From PALSA-555 sp963821325 (GTDB lineage: Bacteria > Actinomycetota > Acidimicrobiia > IMCC26256 > PALSA-555), in assembly GCA_963821325.1 (NCBI GenBank), contig CAWGDC010000005.1, positions 434,001 to 498,000 of the forward strand: 64,000 nucleotides of DNA, read 5' to 3'. A program made the position numbers and the translations under genes. Under the pieces are notes generated by a model. It saw nothing but the letters and a program-made list of their open reading frames with translations. It was not told the origin of the DNA and made no database searches. Below are positions 1 through 8,311 of this stretch, one piece after another (position 1 is the first letter of the stretch; each line of letters starts with the position of its first letter).

Positions 1-320
1 ACCTTCGGGCCGTCACGGGCGTCGACGTCGCCGACGCCGCGACGGCGGGCGACGCCGACGGGCTGCGCATCCTCGAGGCGTACGCCCGCCGCGTCGCGCT
101 CGGCTTCGCCGGGCTCGTCAACATCCTCGACCCGGAGGTGATCGTGGTCTCCGGTGGGCTCGTCGAGCTCGGCGACGTGCTCCTCGCGCCGCTCCGCGAC
201 GCCTTCGGCGGCCACCTCGAGGGCGCCCCCTATCGGCCGTTGGTTCCGATCGTCCCCGCCGCGCTCGGCGAACGCGCCGGGGTGGTGGGCGCCGCCGCCC
301 TCGCCCGGGAGCTCGGTTAG
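1..320 (+). CDS. ROK family sugar kinase, C-terminal part
   Basis: Only the last ~105 codons are present, because the gene enters from the left edge. Reading from base 3, the protein contains NILDPEVIVVSGGLVELGD and then a VPAALGERAGVVGAAALA segment. This is the typical C-terminus of ROK-family glucokinases and transcriptional repressors, where the glycine-rich strand and the final AGxxGAAxLA helix close the sugar/ATP cleft. Glucokinase is the likeliest role, phosphorylating glucose in the cytoplasm, but the substrate cannot be told without the N-terminal half. The stop overlaps the convergent LCP gene by four bases (317-320), so the two genes share their 3' ends with no room for a terminator. 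Confidence 0.8.
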   Translation, partial: LRAVTGVDVADAATAGDADGLRILEAYARRVALGFAGLVNILDPEVIVVSGGLVELGDVLLAPLRDAFGGHLEGAPYRPLVPIVPAALGERAGVVGAAALARELG

Positions 321-1438
321 CTGCTCGATGTGCAGGGCGCCGTGTTCGGCGCCGCGGGCCCGAGCGCGGCCGTGTCGTTGATGGAGGCGTGCAGCACCTG
401 TCCGGGCGGCACCGTCGTCGCGGTCGTGCCCCCGCCGGCGGGGCTCGCGCCCGGCGTCGTCGCCGTCGGGTTGCTCCCGACGCCGGTTCCGCCGACGCTC
501 TGGATCATCGCGTCGGCGGCCGGGTTGCTCAGGTAGAGGACCGACTCGCCCTGCTGGTCGGGCCCCTCGGCTGACGGGATCGTCGCGAACCTGACGTGGT
601 GCGTGTCGTTGGGGTTGATGCCCACGAACGTGTCCACGAGGGTCAGGACGTCGTCACGGGACAGACCGGCGTCGACGGTCAGGTGCTTCAGGACCTGATC
701 GGCGATCGTGTTGGCCGTGAGCGGGTTGTGCGCCGCCCGCTCGGCGGCCAGCGTCGCGAGGCGTCGCACGAAGTCCTGTTGTCGCGCGATCCGGTCGATG
801 TCGGGGATGGCGTCGGCCGACAGCCACTCGTCCCGCGTGGAGCTGTAGTACGAGAGGCCCCGCGAACGGACGTACTGCAGCGCGTCGAGGCCGCCGAACT
901 CCTTGCAGCCGGCCACCGGCGAGTAGAAGCCCGAGACGGGGTCCTTCGCCGGGTAGGGGACATACACCGGCACCGAGCCGATCGCCTCCACGACCCCCTT
1001 GAACGCGGGATAGTCGACCTGGACGTAGTGGTTGATCGGGATCCCGAAGTCGGCCCGCATCGTGTCGATGACGAGCTGTGGCCCCCCGTTGTTGGACGCG
1101 TTGATCTTCGCCCGGCCGTGCCCGGGGATGTTGACCCACAGGTCACGGGGAAACGAGACCACGAGCGCCGTGCGGCGGCTCGGGTCGACCCGGACCACCC
1201 ACATCGTGTCCGAGAGCTCGTCGAGGGCCGCCTGGTCGGCCCCGAGGACCAGGAAGTTGACCGGGCCGCTCGTGGCGATGGCGGTGTGGACGTTGACCCG
1301 CCGCGCCGTGGCGAGCTTGGCGTCGATCAGCGTGTTCACGGCGACGACGCCCCCGGCCATCGCGGCCGAGGCGAGGCAGAGCGCAAGGGCGAATCGCAGC
1401 GCCAGCGCTCGGACGGCTCGGTGGCGTCGCCGAGGCAC
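317..1438 (-). CDS. LytR-CpsA-Psr (LCP) family cell-wall glycopolymer ligase
   Basis: 373 aa. Residues ~10-35 form one membrane segment after a short Arg-rich cytoplasmic start, giving a type II membrane protein with its domain outside. The LCP core follows: NFLVLGADQ, DTMWVVRVDP, the SFPRDLWVNIPG strand with its conserved Arg, KINAS, then DALQYVRSRG. LCP enzymes transfer polyprenyl-pyrophosphate-linked glycopolymers such as teichoic acid or arabinogalactan onto peptidoglycan. The last ~70 residues are a Thr/Pro/Gly-rich low-complexity tail with no recognisable LytR_C domain. The gene is monocistronic, and upstream lies the long leader of the TadE locus. The glycopolymer it attaches cannot be inferred here. 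Confidence 0.88.
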   Translation of the reverse strand: MPRRRHRAVRALALRFALALCLASAAMAGGVVAVNTLIDAKLATARRVNVHTAIATSGPVNFLVLGADQAALDELSDTMWVVRVDPSRRTALVVSFPRDLWVNIPGHGRAKINASNNGGPQLVIDTMRADFGIPINHYVQVDYPAFKGVVEAIGSVPVYVPYPAKDPVSGFYSPVAGCKEFGGLDALQYVRSRGLSYYSSTRDEWLSADAIPDIDRIARQQDFVRRLATLAAERAAHNPLTANTIADQVLKHLTVDAGLSRDDVLTLVDTFVGINPNDTHHVRFATIPSAEGPDQQGESVLYLSNPAADAMIQSVGGTGVGSNPTATTPGASPAGGGTTATTVPPGQVLHASINDTAALGPAAPNTAPCTSSS

Positions 1439-1509
1439 GGTCAGGGTCCGGCCGGGCCGATCGTCGGGTAGCCACCCGTCGGCGCCTGAGCTGGAAGGAG
1501 GAGCCTGAC

Positions 1510-1626
1510 ATGCCGTCTCACGGTGCTGGCCCTTCGTGGCGTGGCTGCTGTCCGCGGTGCGGACGGAACGAGCCGGGGGCCCTGAGGCTAGGCGGGCCGG
1601 CCGCCAAAGGACCGACGGGCGGCTGA
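1510..1626 (+). CDS. Possible 38-aa small protein with a CPRCG knuckle
   Basis: An ATG at 1510 sits 7 bases after AAGGAGGA (1495-1502), one of the strongest Shine-Dalgarno sequences in this window. It opens 38 codons and stops at TGA 1624-1626. The peptide begins MPSHGAGPSWRGCCPRCGRN, so it has one CxxC zinc-knuckle-like motif next to a Trp. It lies in the otherwise gene-free 316-bp stretch between the divergent LCP and TadE genes. GC at third positions is not clearly biased, and one CxxC cannot form a complete zinc ribbon. It could be a leader peptide, a small metal-binding protein or a chance ORF. No function is assigned. Confidence 0.35.
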   Translation: MPSHGAGPSWRGCCPRCGRNEPGALRLGGPAAKGPTGG

Positions 1627-1754
1627 GGGAGGACCCTCACCCGCCCTGGCTGCGAGGCCTGTCCAATCGATCCGGACCTCAAGTTCGGGCGGGCGTCGTG
1701 CCGACATAGGAGCCAGAGCGAACAGTGGGGCCGGCAGGCACTGGAGGGTGTGTG

Positions 1755-2309
1755 GTGCCGCGCTTGACGCGCAGTGAGCGTGGGGCGGCGCTGGTCGAGA
1801 CGGCCATCTTGTTGCCCGTCCTCATCATCGTCGTCTTCGGCATCATCGAATGGTCCTCGGCGTACCACGACTCGTCGATCACATCGGACGCGGCACGGGC
1901 CGGTGGCCGGATCGCAGCCGCGGAACCGTTGAACCCTGACTACGCGCTGAACGCCGCCTCAGCGGCCGATTCGGCCCTGGAGACCCTCCCGTCGAACGAG
2001 CCCCAGCAGCTCTGGGTGTACAAGGCCAACTCGAACGGCTACCCGGGCACCGAGACGTCGTTTAGCAGCTGCGGCGTGAACTGCATCAAGTACACGTGGC
2101 AGCCCGCCAGCAAGAGCTTCAACACCGCGGCGCCCGGCGGGAGCGGGTGGCCGGCGTCAAGCCAGCAGGTGTGCAACGAGCCCTTCGACGAGGTCGGGAT
2201 CTACGTGCAGATCCAGCACTACTTCATCACGAACCTGTTCGGCGCGACGGTGTCGCTCTCCAGCCACGCGGTGTACCGCCTCGAGCCGAGCTCGCTCGCG
2301 CAATGCTGA
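1755..2309 (+). CDS. TadE-like pilus/secretion pseudopilin protein
   Basis: About 184 aa. The N-terminus reads RSERGAALVETAILLPVLII followed by more hydrophobic residues, which is the prepilin-like TadE segment: Gly-Ala, then a Glu five residues into the helix. The rest is an extracytoplasmic domain with four Cys. TadE and TadG are minor pseudopilins of tight-adherence (Flp) pili, but many actinobacteria carry isolated copies whose role is uncertain. I place the start at GTG 1755, 6 bases after GGAGGG (1743-1748); GTG 1752 and GTG 1725 are in frame and possible. The gene overlaps the next by 7 bases (ATG 2303 inside the stop region), so the two are translationally coupled. No other tad gene is in view. 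Confidence 0.75.
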   Translation: MPRLTRSERGAALVETAILLPVLIIVVFGIIEWSSAYHDSSITSDAARAGGRIAAAEPLNPDYALNAASAADSALETLPSNEPQQLWVYKANSNGYPGTETSFSSCGVNCIKYTWQPASKSFNTAAPGGSGWPASSQQVCNEPFDEVGIYVQIQHYFITNLFGATVSLSSHAVYRLEPSSLAQC

Positions 2310-4060
2310 CCGGCCGAGCCGTCACGCGGTGGTGGCGCCGCGGCTGGCACCCGCATCGTGAACCTGGCGACGAGTCCGGGTTCGTCCTGGCCTTCGTGGC
2401 GATCTCGCTCGTCGTGATCCTCGGCCTGGCCGGCTTCGCCGTCGACTTCTGGCACTGGAGCCGCGAGGAGGCACGGCTCCAGAACGCAGCAGACGCCGCG
2501 GCGCTCGCGGGCGCCGTGTTCATGCCCAACAACACCGGGCAGGTCGCGTTCACGACCGCTCAGACGATCGCGGGCAGGAACGGCTACACGAACGGCCAGA
2601 ACGGAGTGGTTGTGACCCCGACCGTCGGGCAGCTCCCGACGCAGCTCCAGGTCACCATTTCCGAGAAGGTGCAGAACTACTTTGGGGCGCTCGTCGGCGC
2701 GGGCACGACGACCATCACGAAGCACGCCGTCGCCGAGTACGAGCCGTCGGTCAGCATGGGCAGCCCCATCAACCAGTTCGGCAACGACCCCGAGTCCGGT
2801 GCGGCGCTCGGCTCCGCCCGCTACCCGGAGCTGTGGGCCAACATCTTCGGCAAGTCGTCGAACAAGGACAAGGGCGACGCCTACCAGGCCGGCCTGTGCG
2901 CCAACGGCGTCCAGACCGACAACTGCACAGGGACCAACAACAACACCGACTACGACCCGAACGGCTACTTTTACGCCGTCACGGTCGCGCCCGGCTCGAC
3001 CGGTCCGCTCACCTTCCAGGTCTACGACCCGGAGTTCGCGAACGTCGGCGACAACTGCGGCAACGACAGCACCGCGAACGGCGCACCCGGCACGAACCTC
3101 ATCGGTGCCTCGCAGCTCCCGGCGAACTTCAACCCCGACTTCGCCGTCTCGAACCCGTCGACCCGCTATAACCCCTCAGCGAACAGCGTCTACTGCAACG
3201 GCGACCAGTACTACAACGACGGGAACAACAACCTGATCCCGCCGTGGACCGACTACATCATCCGCGCCCCGGCCGCGACGACCGCGAACCCGCAGAACAA
3301 CCCCGTGCTGTGCGGGGTCGACTTCCCCGGCTACCTCGGCGACCTGAAGACCGCGCTGCAGGCCACCACGCCGCAGGCCGGCGCCCCGGACCTGTTCGTG
3401 AAGTACTTCCGCCAGTGGTACACGGTCTGCACGGTCCCGAACCCGGAACCGGGGACGTACTTCATCCAGGTGAAGACCAGCACGAAGGCCAACGGCAGTC
3501 TCGCCCCCGACGGCGGTGGCGCGAACCGGTTCGCCATGCGGGTCGGCCTGAACGGCAACTACCAGACGCCGAACGCCAACATCGCCGGGTGGGGCCGACA
3601 GGGCATCTACGCCAATTACCCCGGCTCGAACACGACCTTCTACCTGGCCCGCGTTCCCGAGGGTGCGCCTGGCCGCACGCTCATCGTCAACTTCTTCGAC
3701 GTTGGTGACGCGTCCCAGCCGGGCACCCTGACGATCCAGCCGCCACCCGATTCGAATGTTGGCTCGAGTTTCAGCGGCTGCACCTACACCGCGCCGCCCG
3801 GCAACAGCACGGGACCACCGTGGGGGACCTTCTCCAACACGAGCTCGACGTGTTCGATCAGCGGCGTCCAGGCACCGTTGTTCAACGGGCAGTGGATCAC
3901 CTACCAGGTGCCGATCCCGTCGAACTACACGTGCAACTACACCGATCCGAACGGCTGCTGGGCACGGGTGAACTTCCAGTTCCCGAACCTGACCAGCGTC
4001 CAGGACACGACGACCTGGACCGCCCAGATCGCCGGCGAACCGGTCCGCCTCGTCGAGTAG
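2303..4060 (+). CDS. TadG-like protein (TadE/G N-terminal domain) with a large exported domain
   Basis: 585 aa. Residues ~25-75 (GFVLAFVAISLVVILGLAGF, then AVDFWHW and LQNAADAAALAGA) match the N-terminal domain of putative Flp-assembly TadE/TadG-like proteins: one membrane helix followed by the alanine-rich LQxAADAAALAGA strand. The remaining ~450 residues are predicted to lie outside the cell. They are rich in Asn, Gly, Pro and Thr with scattered Cys, and I recognise no domain (VWA motifs are absent). It begins inside the end of the TadE-like gene, so both should be co-expressed. Its stop (TAG 4058-4060) directly abuts the stop of the convergent thioesterase. The long Asn-rich ectodomain suggests a surface or matrix role; this is inference. 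Confidence 0.7.
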   Translation: MLTGRAVTRWWRRGWHPHREPGDESGFVLAFVAISLVVILGLAGFAVDFWHWSREEARLQNAADAAALAGAVFMPNNTGQVAFTTAQTIAGRNGYTNGQNGVVVTPTVGQLPTQLQVTISEKVQNYFGALVGAGTTTITKHAVAEYEPSVSMGSPINQFGNDPESGAALGSARYPELWANIFGKSSNKDKGDAYQAGLCANGVQTDNCTGTNNNTDYDPNGYFYAVTVAPGSTGPLTFQVYDPEFANVGDNCGNDSTANGAPGTNLIGASQLPANFNPDFAVSNPSTRYNPSANSVYCNGDQYYNDGNNNLIPPWTDYIIRAPAATTANPQNNPVLCGVDFPGYLGDLKTALQATTPQAGAPDLFVKYFRQWYTVCTVPNPEPGTYFIQVKTSTKANGSLAPDGGGANRFAMRVGLNGNYQTPNANIAGWGRQGIYANYPGSNTTFYLARVPEGAPGRTLIVNFFDVGDASQPGTLTIQPPPDSNVGSSFSGCTYTAPPGNSTGPPWGTFSNTSSTCSISGVQAPLFNGQWITYQVPIPSNYTCNYTDPNGCWARVNFQFPNLTSVQDTTTWTAQIAGEPVRLVE

Positions 4061-4724
4061 CTAGGGCAGCGGGTCGACCGGCTCAGGCTCCGGTGGTCGC
4101 TCGCCGAAGTACTCGAGCTGTCGCCCGGGCGTCAGGTCGATGAAGAGCCCTTCGGCCTCGGCGCACAGCACGTCGCCCGCGTGCAGCGTCCCGACCGTCG
4201 TGATGCGCCGGCCCTGGCGCGCCGTCGTCCACGCCTCGAGGCGAAGCTCGGCGCCGAGCGGCGTCGGGCGGCGGTACCGAATCGTGAGGCGCGCCGTCAT
4301 CCCGGGGTGGCCGCCGGCGACGTTCGCGACGCCGAGCGCCTCGTCGAACATGAGCGCCACCCAGCCGCCGTGGACGTAGCCGGGCGGACCCTCGTAGGCC
4401 GCACCGGCGACGCCGTGGCCCATGAACCGGCCGGCGTGGTACGCCCACGTGAAGGGCACCGCGGCGGGGTGCACGCTACCGAGCAGCGGGCTGCGGGGCA
4501 GGTACTCGCCGTGCGCGGCGGGGTCGACCCGAGGCCCAGCTCGTCCGATCCGACGACGGGAACGTCGCGACGACGCGCTCGATCGCTTCGGCGGCGGCGT
4601 CGAGCGTGGCGTCGTCGGCGTCGGCACGCAGCACCACGTCGACGAGGTGGCGGGTCGTGGCGGCGAGGCGCTCGTGTGCCGCCGACGGCGGCCTCGGCGC
4701 GTGGGCGACGTCGGGTTCGGTCAC
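4061..4724 (-). CDS. PaaI-type hotdog-fold acyl-CoA thioesterase (frame broken)
   Basis: The C-terminal 150 residues show a hotdog thioesterase: YVHGGWVALMFDEALG, in which the HGG and the Asp/Glu of the long helix form the active site, then RLTIRYRRPTPLG. The matching N-terminus (VTEPDVAHAPRPP, then a helix of LVDVVLRADADD type) is read in another frame, so one frame break lies near 4530-4545. The start GTG at 4724 overlaps the TGA of the enoyl-CoA hydratase (GTGA, 4721-4724), which implies translational coupling and fatty acyl-CoA or aromatic acyl-CoA catabolism. The break is probably a sequencing indel. The conserved part alone would run 4061-4627. Confidence 0.75.
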
Positions 4725-5530
4725 CGGCCGTGGAACACGGGCGGCCGCTTCTCGGCGAACGCACGCGGGCCCTCCTTGGCGTCCTCGCTGGCGAACACCT
4801 CCCAGCCGATCGGGTCCTGGTGGCGCATCGCGTCGAGGTCGGACAGGTGCTCGGTCTCGCGCCACGCCCGCAGGATCGCCTTCGTCGACAGCGGACCGCA
4901 CGCCGCGACCTGGTCCGCGATCCCGCGGGCCACGGTCAGGGCCTGCCCGTCGGGCACGACGTGGCCGATGAGCCCGATGCGCAGGGCTTCGTCGGCGGAC
5001 ACGGGCCGGGCGGTGAGCAGGATGTCCATCGCCACCGTGTAGGGGATCTGGCGGGGGAGCCGGCAAGCCGACCCACCGAGCGGGAACAGGCCACGCTTGG
5101 CCTCCCAGACACCGAAGATCGCGCCTTGCCCGGCGACGCGGATGTCGGTGCCCTGCAGCATCTCGGTGCCGCCGGCCACGGCGTACCCCTCGACCGCGGC
5201 GATCATCGGCTTCGTGCACCGGTAATCGCGCAGCAGCGCCTTCCAGTGCAGGTTCGGCTCCTCGCGGGTGCGCCGCTCGACATACTCGCTCCGCGGCTGG
5301 TTGGCGGCGACCAGGTCCATCCCCGAGGAGAAGGTGTTGCCCGCCCCGGTCAGGATCGCGGCCCGCACCTCCGGCGTCTCGTCGATGTACGCGTACGCGT
5401 CGGCGAGGCCGACGAGCATCGTCGGGCTCAACGCGTTGCGCTTCTCCGGCCGGTTCATCGTCATGATCACGACCGCGCCGTCACGTTCGACGATGCAGTC
5501 GTCGGTGGAGATGTCGAGCGTCTCGACCAT
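4721..5530 (-). CDS. Enoyl-CoA hydratase/isomerase (crotonase family)
   Basis: 269 aa, complete. The crotonase fold is clear: NRPEKRNALS at ~26-35, the oxyanion-hole region TFSSGMDLVAA at ~66-76, and AAVEGYAVAGGTEM with Glu123. GVWEAKRGLFPLGG carries Glu143. The two glutamates match the acid/base pair of true enoyl-CoA hydratases, so hydration of trans-2-enoyl-CoA in beta-oxidation is plausible. The acyl specificity is unknown. The ATG at 5530 is preceded by TGGAGG at a good distance. It is followed by the coupled thioesterase, and the pair looks like a small acyl-CoA operon transcribed away from the HAD gene. Confidence 0.88.
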   Translation of the reverse strand: MVETLDISTDDCIVERDGAVVIMTMNRPEKRNALSPTMLVGLADAYAYIDETPEVRAAILTGAGNTFSSGMDLVAANQPRSEYVERRTREEPNLHWKALLRDYRCTKPMIAAVEGYAVAGGTEMLQGTDIRVAGQGAIFGVWEAKRGLFPLGGSACRLPRQIPYTVAMDILLTARPVSADEALRIGLIGHVVPDGQALTVARGIADQVAACGPLSTKAILRAWRETEHLSDLDAMRHQDPIGWEVFASEDAKEGPRAFAEKRPPVFHGR

Positions 5531-5588
5531 CGTGCGCCTCCAGGCACCAGATCGGCTGGTGGCGGCATCCTACGAAACCGCCGGCAGC

Positions 5589-6288
5589 TCAGCGTCCGGT
5601 CCGCACCAACCCCGGGACCTCGTCGAGCGACGCGACGCGTGCGCACACGATCGTCGGATGCAGGCCGTAGGGGTCGACGAGCACCGGCGTGACACCCGCG
5701 GCCCACGCGCCCTCCACGTCGGCGGCTGGTGTGTCCCCGACGTGCAGGGCGTGCTCGGGCGGGACGCCGAGCACGTCGAGCGCCAGCTGGAAGATCGCCG
5801 GGTCGGGCTTCGAGACGCCCACCACGCTCGAATTCGAGGATGACGTCCACCGGCACGCCGGGGCCGGGCCCGACCTGGCAGATCCGGTCGACCCGGAGCT
5901 GCTCCTCGACCGTGCCGTCGGCGTTCGACACGACGGCCAGCCCCACCCCGAGGTCGTGCAGCGCTTGCAGGGCCGCGACCGCCCCCGGGATCACGCGCGT
6001 CCAGGCGCCGCCCTCGTCGAACTCGGCGAGGAGCACGTCGGCCGCGTCGGCGACATCGTCCGGCGCCGCGCCGCACACCTGGGCGTACGCCCGGTTGTAC
6101 GCGTGCCACACGCTGCGACCCCCGTCCCGGAAGTCATCGAGCGCGGCGATGCCTCGGTAGTGCGCCTCATCGAGGCGCTCACGCGCGACCGACAGCTCGA
6201 GGCGCGCCAACGCGCCGAGCACGCGGTCATGGTCGGGCAGATAGAAGACGCCCCCCAGGTCGAGCAGCACGGCGTCCACGTGGTGCAC
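5589..6288 (-). CDS. HAD-superfamily hydrolase, subfamily IA (frame broken)
   Basis: The N-terminal part (from GTG 6288) has VDAVLLDLGGVFYLPD, HAD motif I with the nucleophile Asp, and LAVVSNADGTVEEQL, motif II with the Ser/Asn. The C-terminal part is read in another frame and has VGVSKPDPAIF (motif III Lys) and HVGDTPAADVEGAWAAG (motif IV Asp). The frames meet near 5825-5835, so one indel separates two halves of an otherwise normal ~233-aa protein. Motif I has Gly where phosphatases usually have the second Asp, as in some dehalogenase and epoxide-hydrolase-like HADs. The substrate is unknown. It is probably functional in the organism and damaged only in this sequence. Confidence 0.8.
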
Positions 6289-6363
6289 AGGCGAGGCACG
6301 CTACCCGCGGGTCGCTGATTTGGAACGCGGCCCCGTGGAGGGGTGCTGATACCGTGAACCCGG

Positions 6364-7539
6364 ATGGAGTTCCGTCGCATCAACGCGCTGCCGCCCTACG
6401 TGTTCGGCGCCATCGAGGCGTTGAAGATGGAGGCCCGGCGCGCCGGCGCGGACGTCGTGGACCTCGGGTTCGGCAACCCGGACATCCCGTCGCCGCCGGT
6501 CGCGGTCGACAAGCTGTGCGAAGCGGTGCGCAACCCGCGCAATCACCGGTACTCGTCGAGCCGAGGCATCCCGAAGCTTCGCCTGGCGATCACCGACCTG
6601 TACCAGCGGCGCTTCGGCGTCGAGCTCGATCCGGAGACGCAGGCCTGCACGACGATCGGCGCGAAGGAGGGCTTCTCGCACCTGATGTGGACGGTCCTCG
6701 CGCCGGGTGACGCCGCGCTGGTGCCGACCCCGTCGTATCCGATCCACATCTGGGGCCCCATCCTCGCCGGCGCCGAGGTGCGCCACGTCCGCCTCGGCCC
6801 GGAGCAGGACTTCTTCGAGAACCTGCTCGAGGCGTGGGAGGACTCCTGGCCCCGCCCCCGCGTCGTCGTCCTGTCGTTCCCCCACAACCCGACGACCGCG
6901 TGCGTCGACCTCGAGTTCATGACCCGCATGGTCGACTTCGCCCGCGCCCACGACGTGCTCCTCGTCCACGACTTCGCGTACGCCGACCTCGGCTTCGACG
7001 GCTACGACCCGCCGTCGATCCTGCAGGTCCCCGGCGCGGCCGATGTCGCCGTCGAGCTGTACACGCTCACGAAGTCCTTCTCGATGCCCGGCTGGCGGGT
7101 CGGGTTCCTCGTCGGCAACGCCGAGGTCGTCGCCGCCCTCAGCCAGCTGAAGACGTACCTCGACTACGGGACGTTCCAGCCGATCCAGATCGCGTCGATC
7201 GTCGCGATGAACGAGGCGCCCGACTACCCGCTCGAGGTGAACGCCATCTACCGCCGTCGCCGCGACGCGCTCATCGACGGGCTGGCGCGCATCGGCTGGG
7301 AGATCCCCAAGCCGCGCGGGACGATGTTCGTCTGGGCGCCGATCCCCGAGCCCTACGACGAGCACCGCAGCCTCGAGTTCTGCAAGCTCCTCGTCGAGGA
7401 CGCCCACGTCGCCGTCTCGCCCGGGGTCGGGTTCGGGCCCGGTGGGGAGGGCTACGTGCGGTTCGCGCTCGTGGAGAACGAGCACCGCATCGGCCAGGCG
7501 GTCCGCGGAATCCGCCGGGCGCTCCCCAAGCTCGGCTGA
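6364..7539 (+). CDS. alaC: Alanine aminotransferase (AlaC type, PLP fold type I)
   Basis: 391 aa, complete. It matches AlaC along its whole length: INALPPYVFGAIEALKMEAR at the start, GNPDIPSPP, YSSSRGIPKLRLAI, PTPSYPIHIWG, HDFAYADLGFDGYDPPSI, and the PLP lysine in TLTKSFSMPGWRVGF (Lys237). AlaC transfers the amino group of glutamate to pyruvate to make alanine. LL-diaminopimelate aminotransferases are close relatives, but the PPYVF and YSTSRGI-like signatures favour AlaC. It stands alone on the + strand, divergent from the HAD gene, and no strong Shine-Dalgarno precedes the ATG. Confidence 0.88.
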   Translation: MEFRRINALPPYVFGAIEALKMEARRAGADVVDLGFGNPDIPSPPVAVDKLCEAVRNPRNHRYSSSRGIPKLRLAITDLYQRRFGVELDPETQACTTIGAKEGFSHLMWTVLAPGDAALVPTPSYPIHIWGPILAGAEVRHVRLGPEQDFFENLLEAWEDSWPRPRVVVLSFPHNPTTACVDLEFMTRMVDFARAHDVLLVHDFAYADLGFDGYDPPSILQVPGAADVAVELYTLTKSFSMPGWRVGFLVGNAEVVAALSQLKTYLDYGTFQPIQIASIVAMNEAPDYPLEVNAIYRRRRDALIDGLARIGWEIPKPRGTMFVWAPIPEPYDEHRSLEFCKLLVEDAHVAVSPGVGFGPGGEGYVRFALVENEHRIGQAVRGIRRALPKLG

Positions 7540-7602
7540 CCGCCCCGCGGCGCGGGCCGTCCCCGGTCGGTACTGTGACGCCGGTCACCCAGTGACCCCG
7601 CC

Positions 7603-8307
7603 ATGCTGTACTGGACCCTGAAGGTCACCCTCACGCCGGCGCTGCGCCTCGGCTTCCGTCTCCGAGTCGAGGGGCGCGACAACGTGCCGCGCCGCGGGCC
7701 GGTCATCCTCGCCGCGAACCACCGGTCGTTCCTCGACTCGCTGTTCCTGCCGCTCGCCATCGGCTGGCGTCGCATGACCTTCGTCGCCAAGGCCGAGTAC
7801 TTCGAGCGGCGTCGCACCGCCTGGTTCTTCCGCGGCGTCGGCCAGATCCCGATCCAACGGTCCGGGGGCGCGGCGAGCGACGCGGCGCTCAGCGCCGCGA
7901 CCGCGGTGCTGCACCGCGGCGAGGCGTTCGGGATCTACCCGGAAGGGACCCGGACCCGCGACGGGTTCACCCACCGCGGCCACACCGGCGTGGCGCGCCT
8001 CGCGTTGGCCACGGGCGCGCCGATCATCCCGGTCGGCCTGGTCGGCACCGACGAGGCGCAACCCACGGACGCGAAGCTGCCGCGGCTGCTTCAACCCGTC
8101 GCCATCCAATTCGGGACGCCCATCCACCCGGACCGCTACGGCGACGATGCCGACGGGATGGCGTTGCGGGCCCTCACCGACGAGGTGATGTTCGACATCG
8201 TCCAGCTGTGCGGCACCTACGAGTACCGCGACACGTACGCGACGAAGTGCGCCGAGGACCTCCCGACACCACCCGCGGTCGTGGCCGCGCTGCCCCACCT
8301 GGTGTGA
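7603..8307 (+). CDS. plsC: 1-acyl-sn-glycerol-3-phosphate acyltransferase (PlsC family)
   Basis: 234 aa. It has the NHxxxxD motif (NHRSFLD, ~40-46) that activates the acceptor hydroxyl, and the EGTR phosphate-binding motif (YPEGTRTRDG, ~109-118), then IIPVGLVGTDE. It acylates lysophosphatidate to phosphatidate at the inner membrane face; the N-terminal ~20 residues are amphipathic. The length is normal for bacterial PlsC. It is convergent with glycerol kinase, leaving only four bases between stops. The proximity of glpK fits glycerolipid metabolism but implies no shared promoter. Confidence 0.87.
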   Translation: MLYWTLKVTLTPALRLGFRLRVEGRDNVPRRGPVILAANHRSFLDSLFLPLAIGWRRMTFVAKAEYFERRRTAWFFRGVGQIPIQRSGGAASDAALSAATAVLHRGEAFGIYPEGTRTRDGFTHRGHTGVARLALATGAPIIPVGLVGTDEAQPTDAKLPRLLQPVAIQFGTPIHPDRYGDDADGMALRALTDEVMFDIVQLCGTYEYRDTYATKCAEDLPTPPAVVAALPHLV

Positions 8308-8311
8308 CGGC

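Noticed and set aside
596..1471. 291-codon + strand frame opposite the LCP gene
   Set aside because: It is a shadow of the LCP coding sequence, with Arg/Val/Asp-rich composition and no motif.
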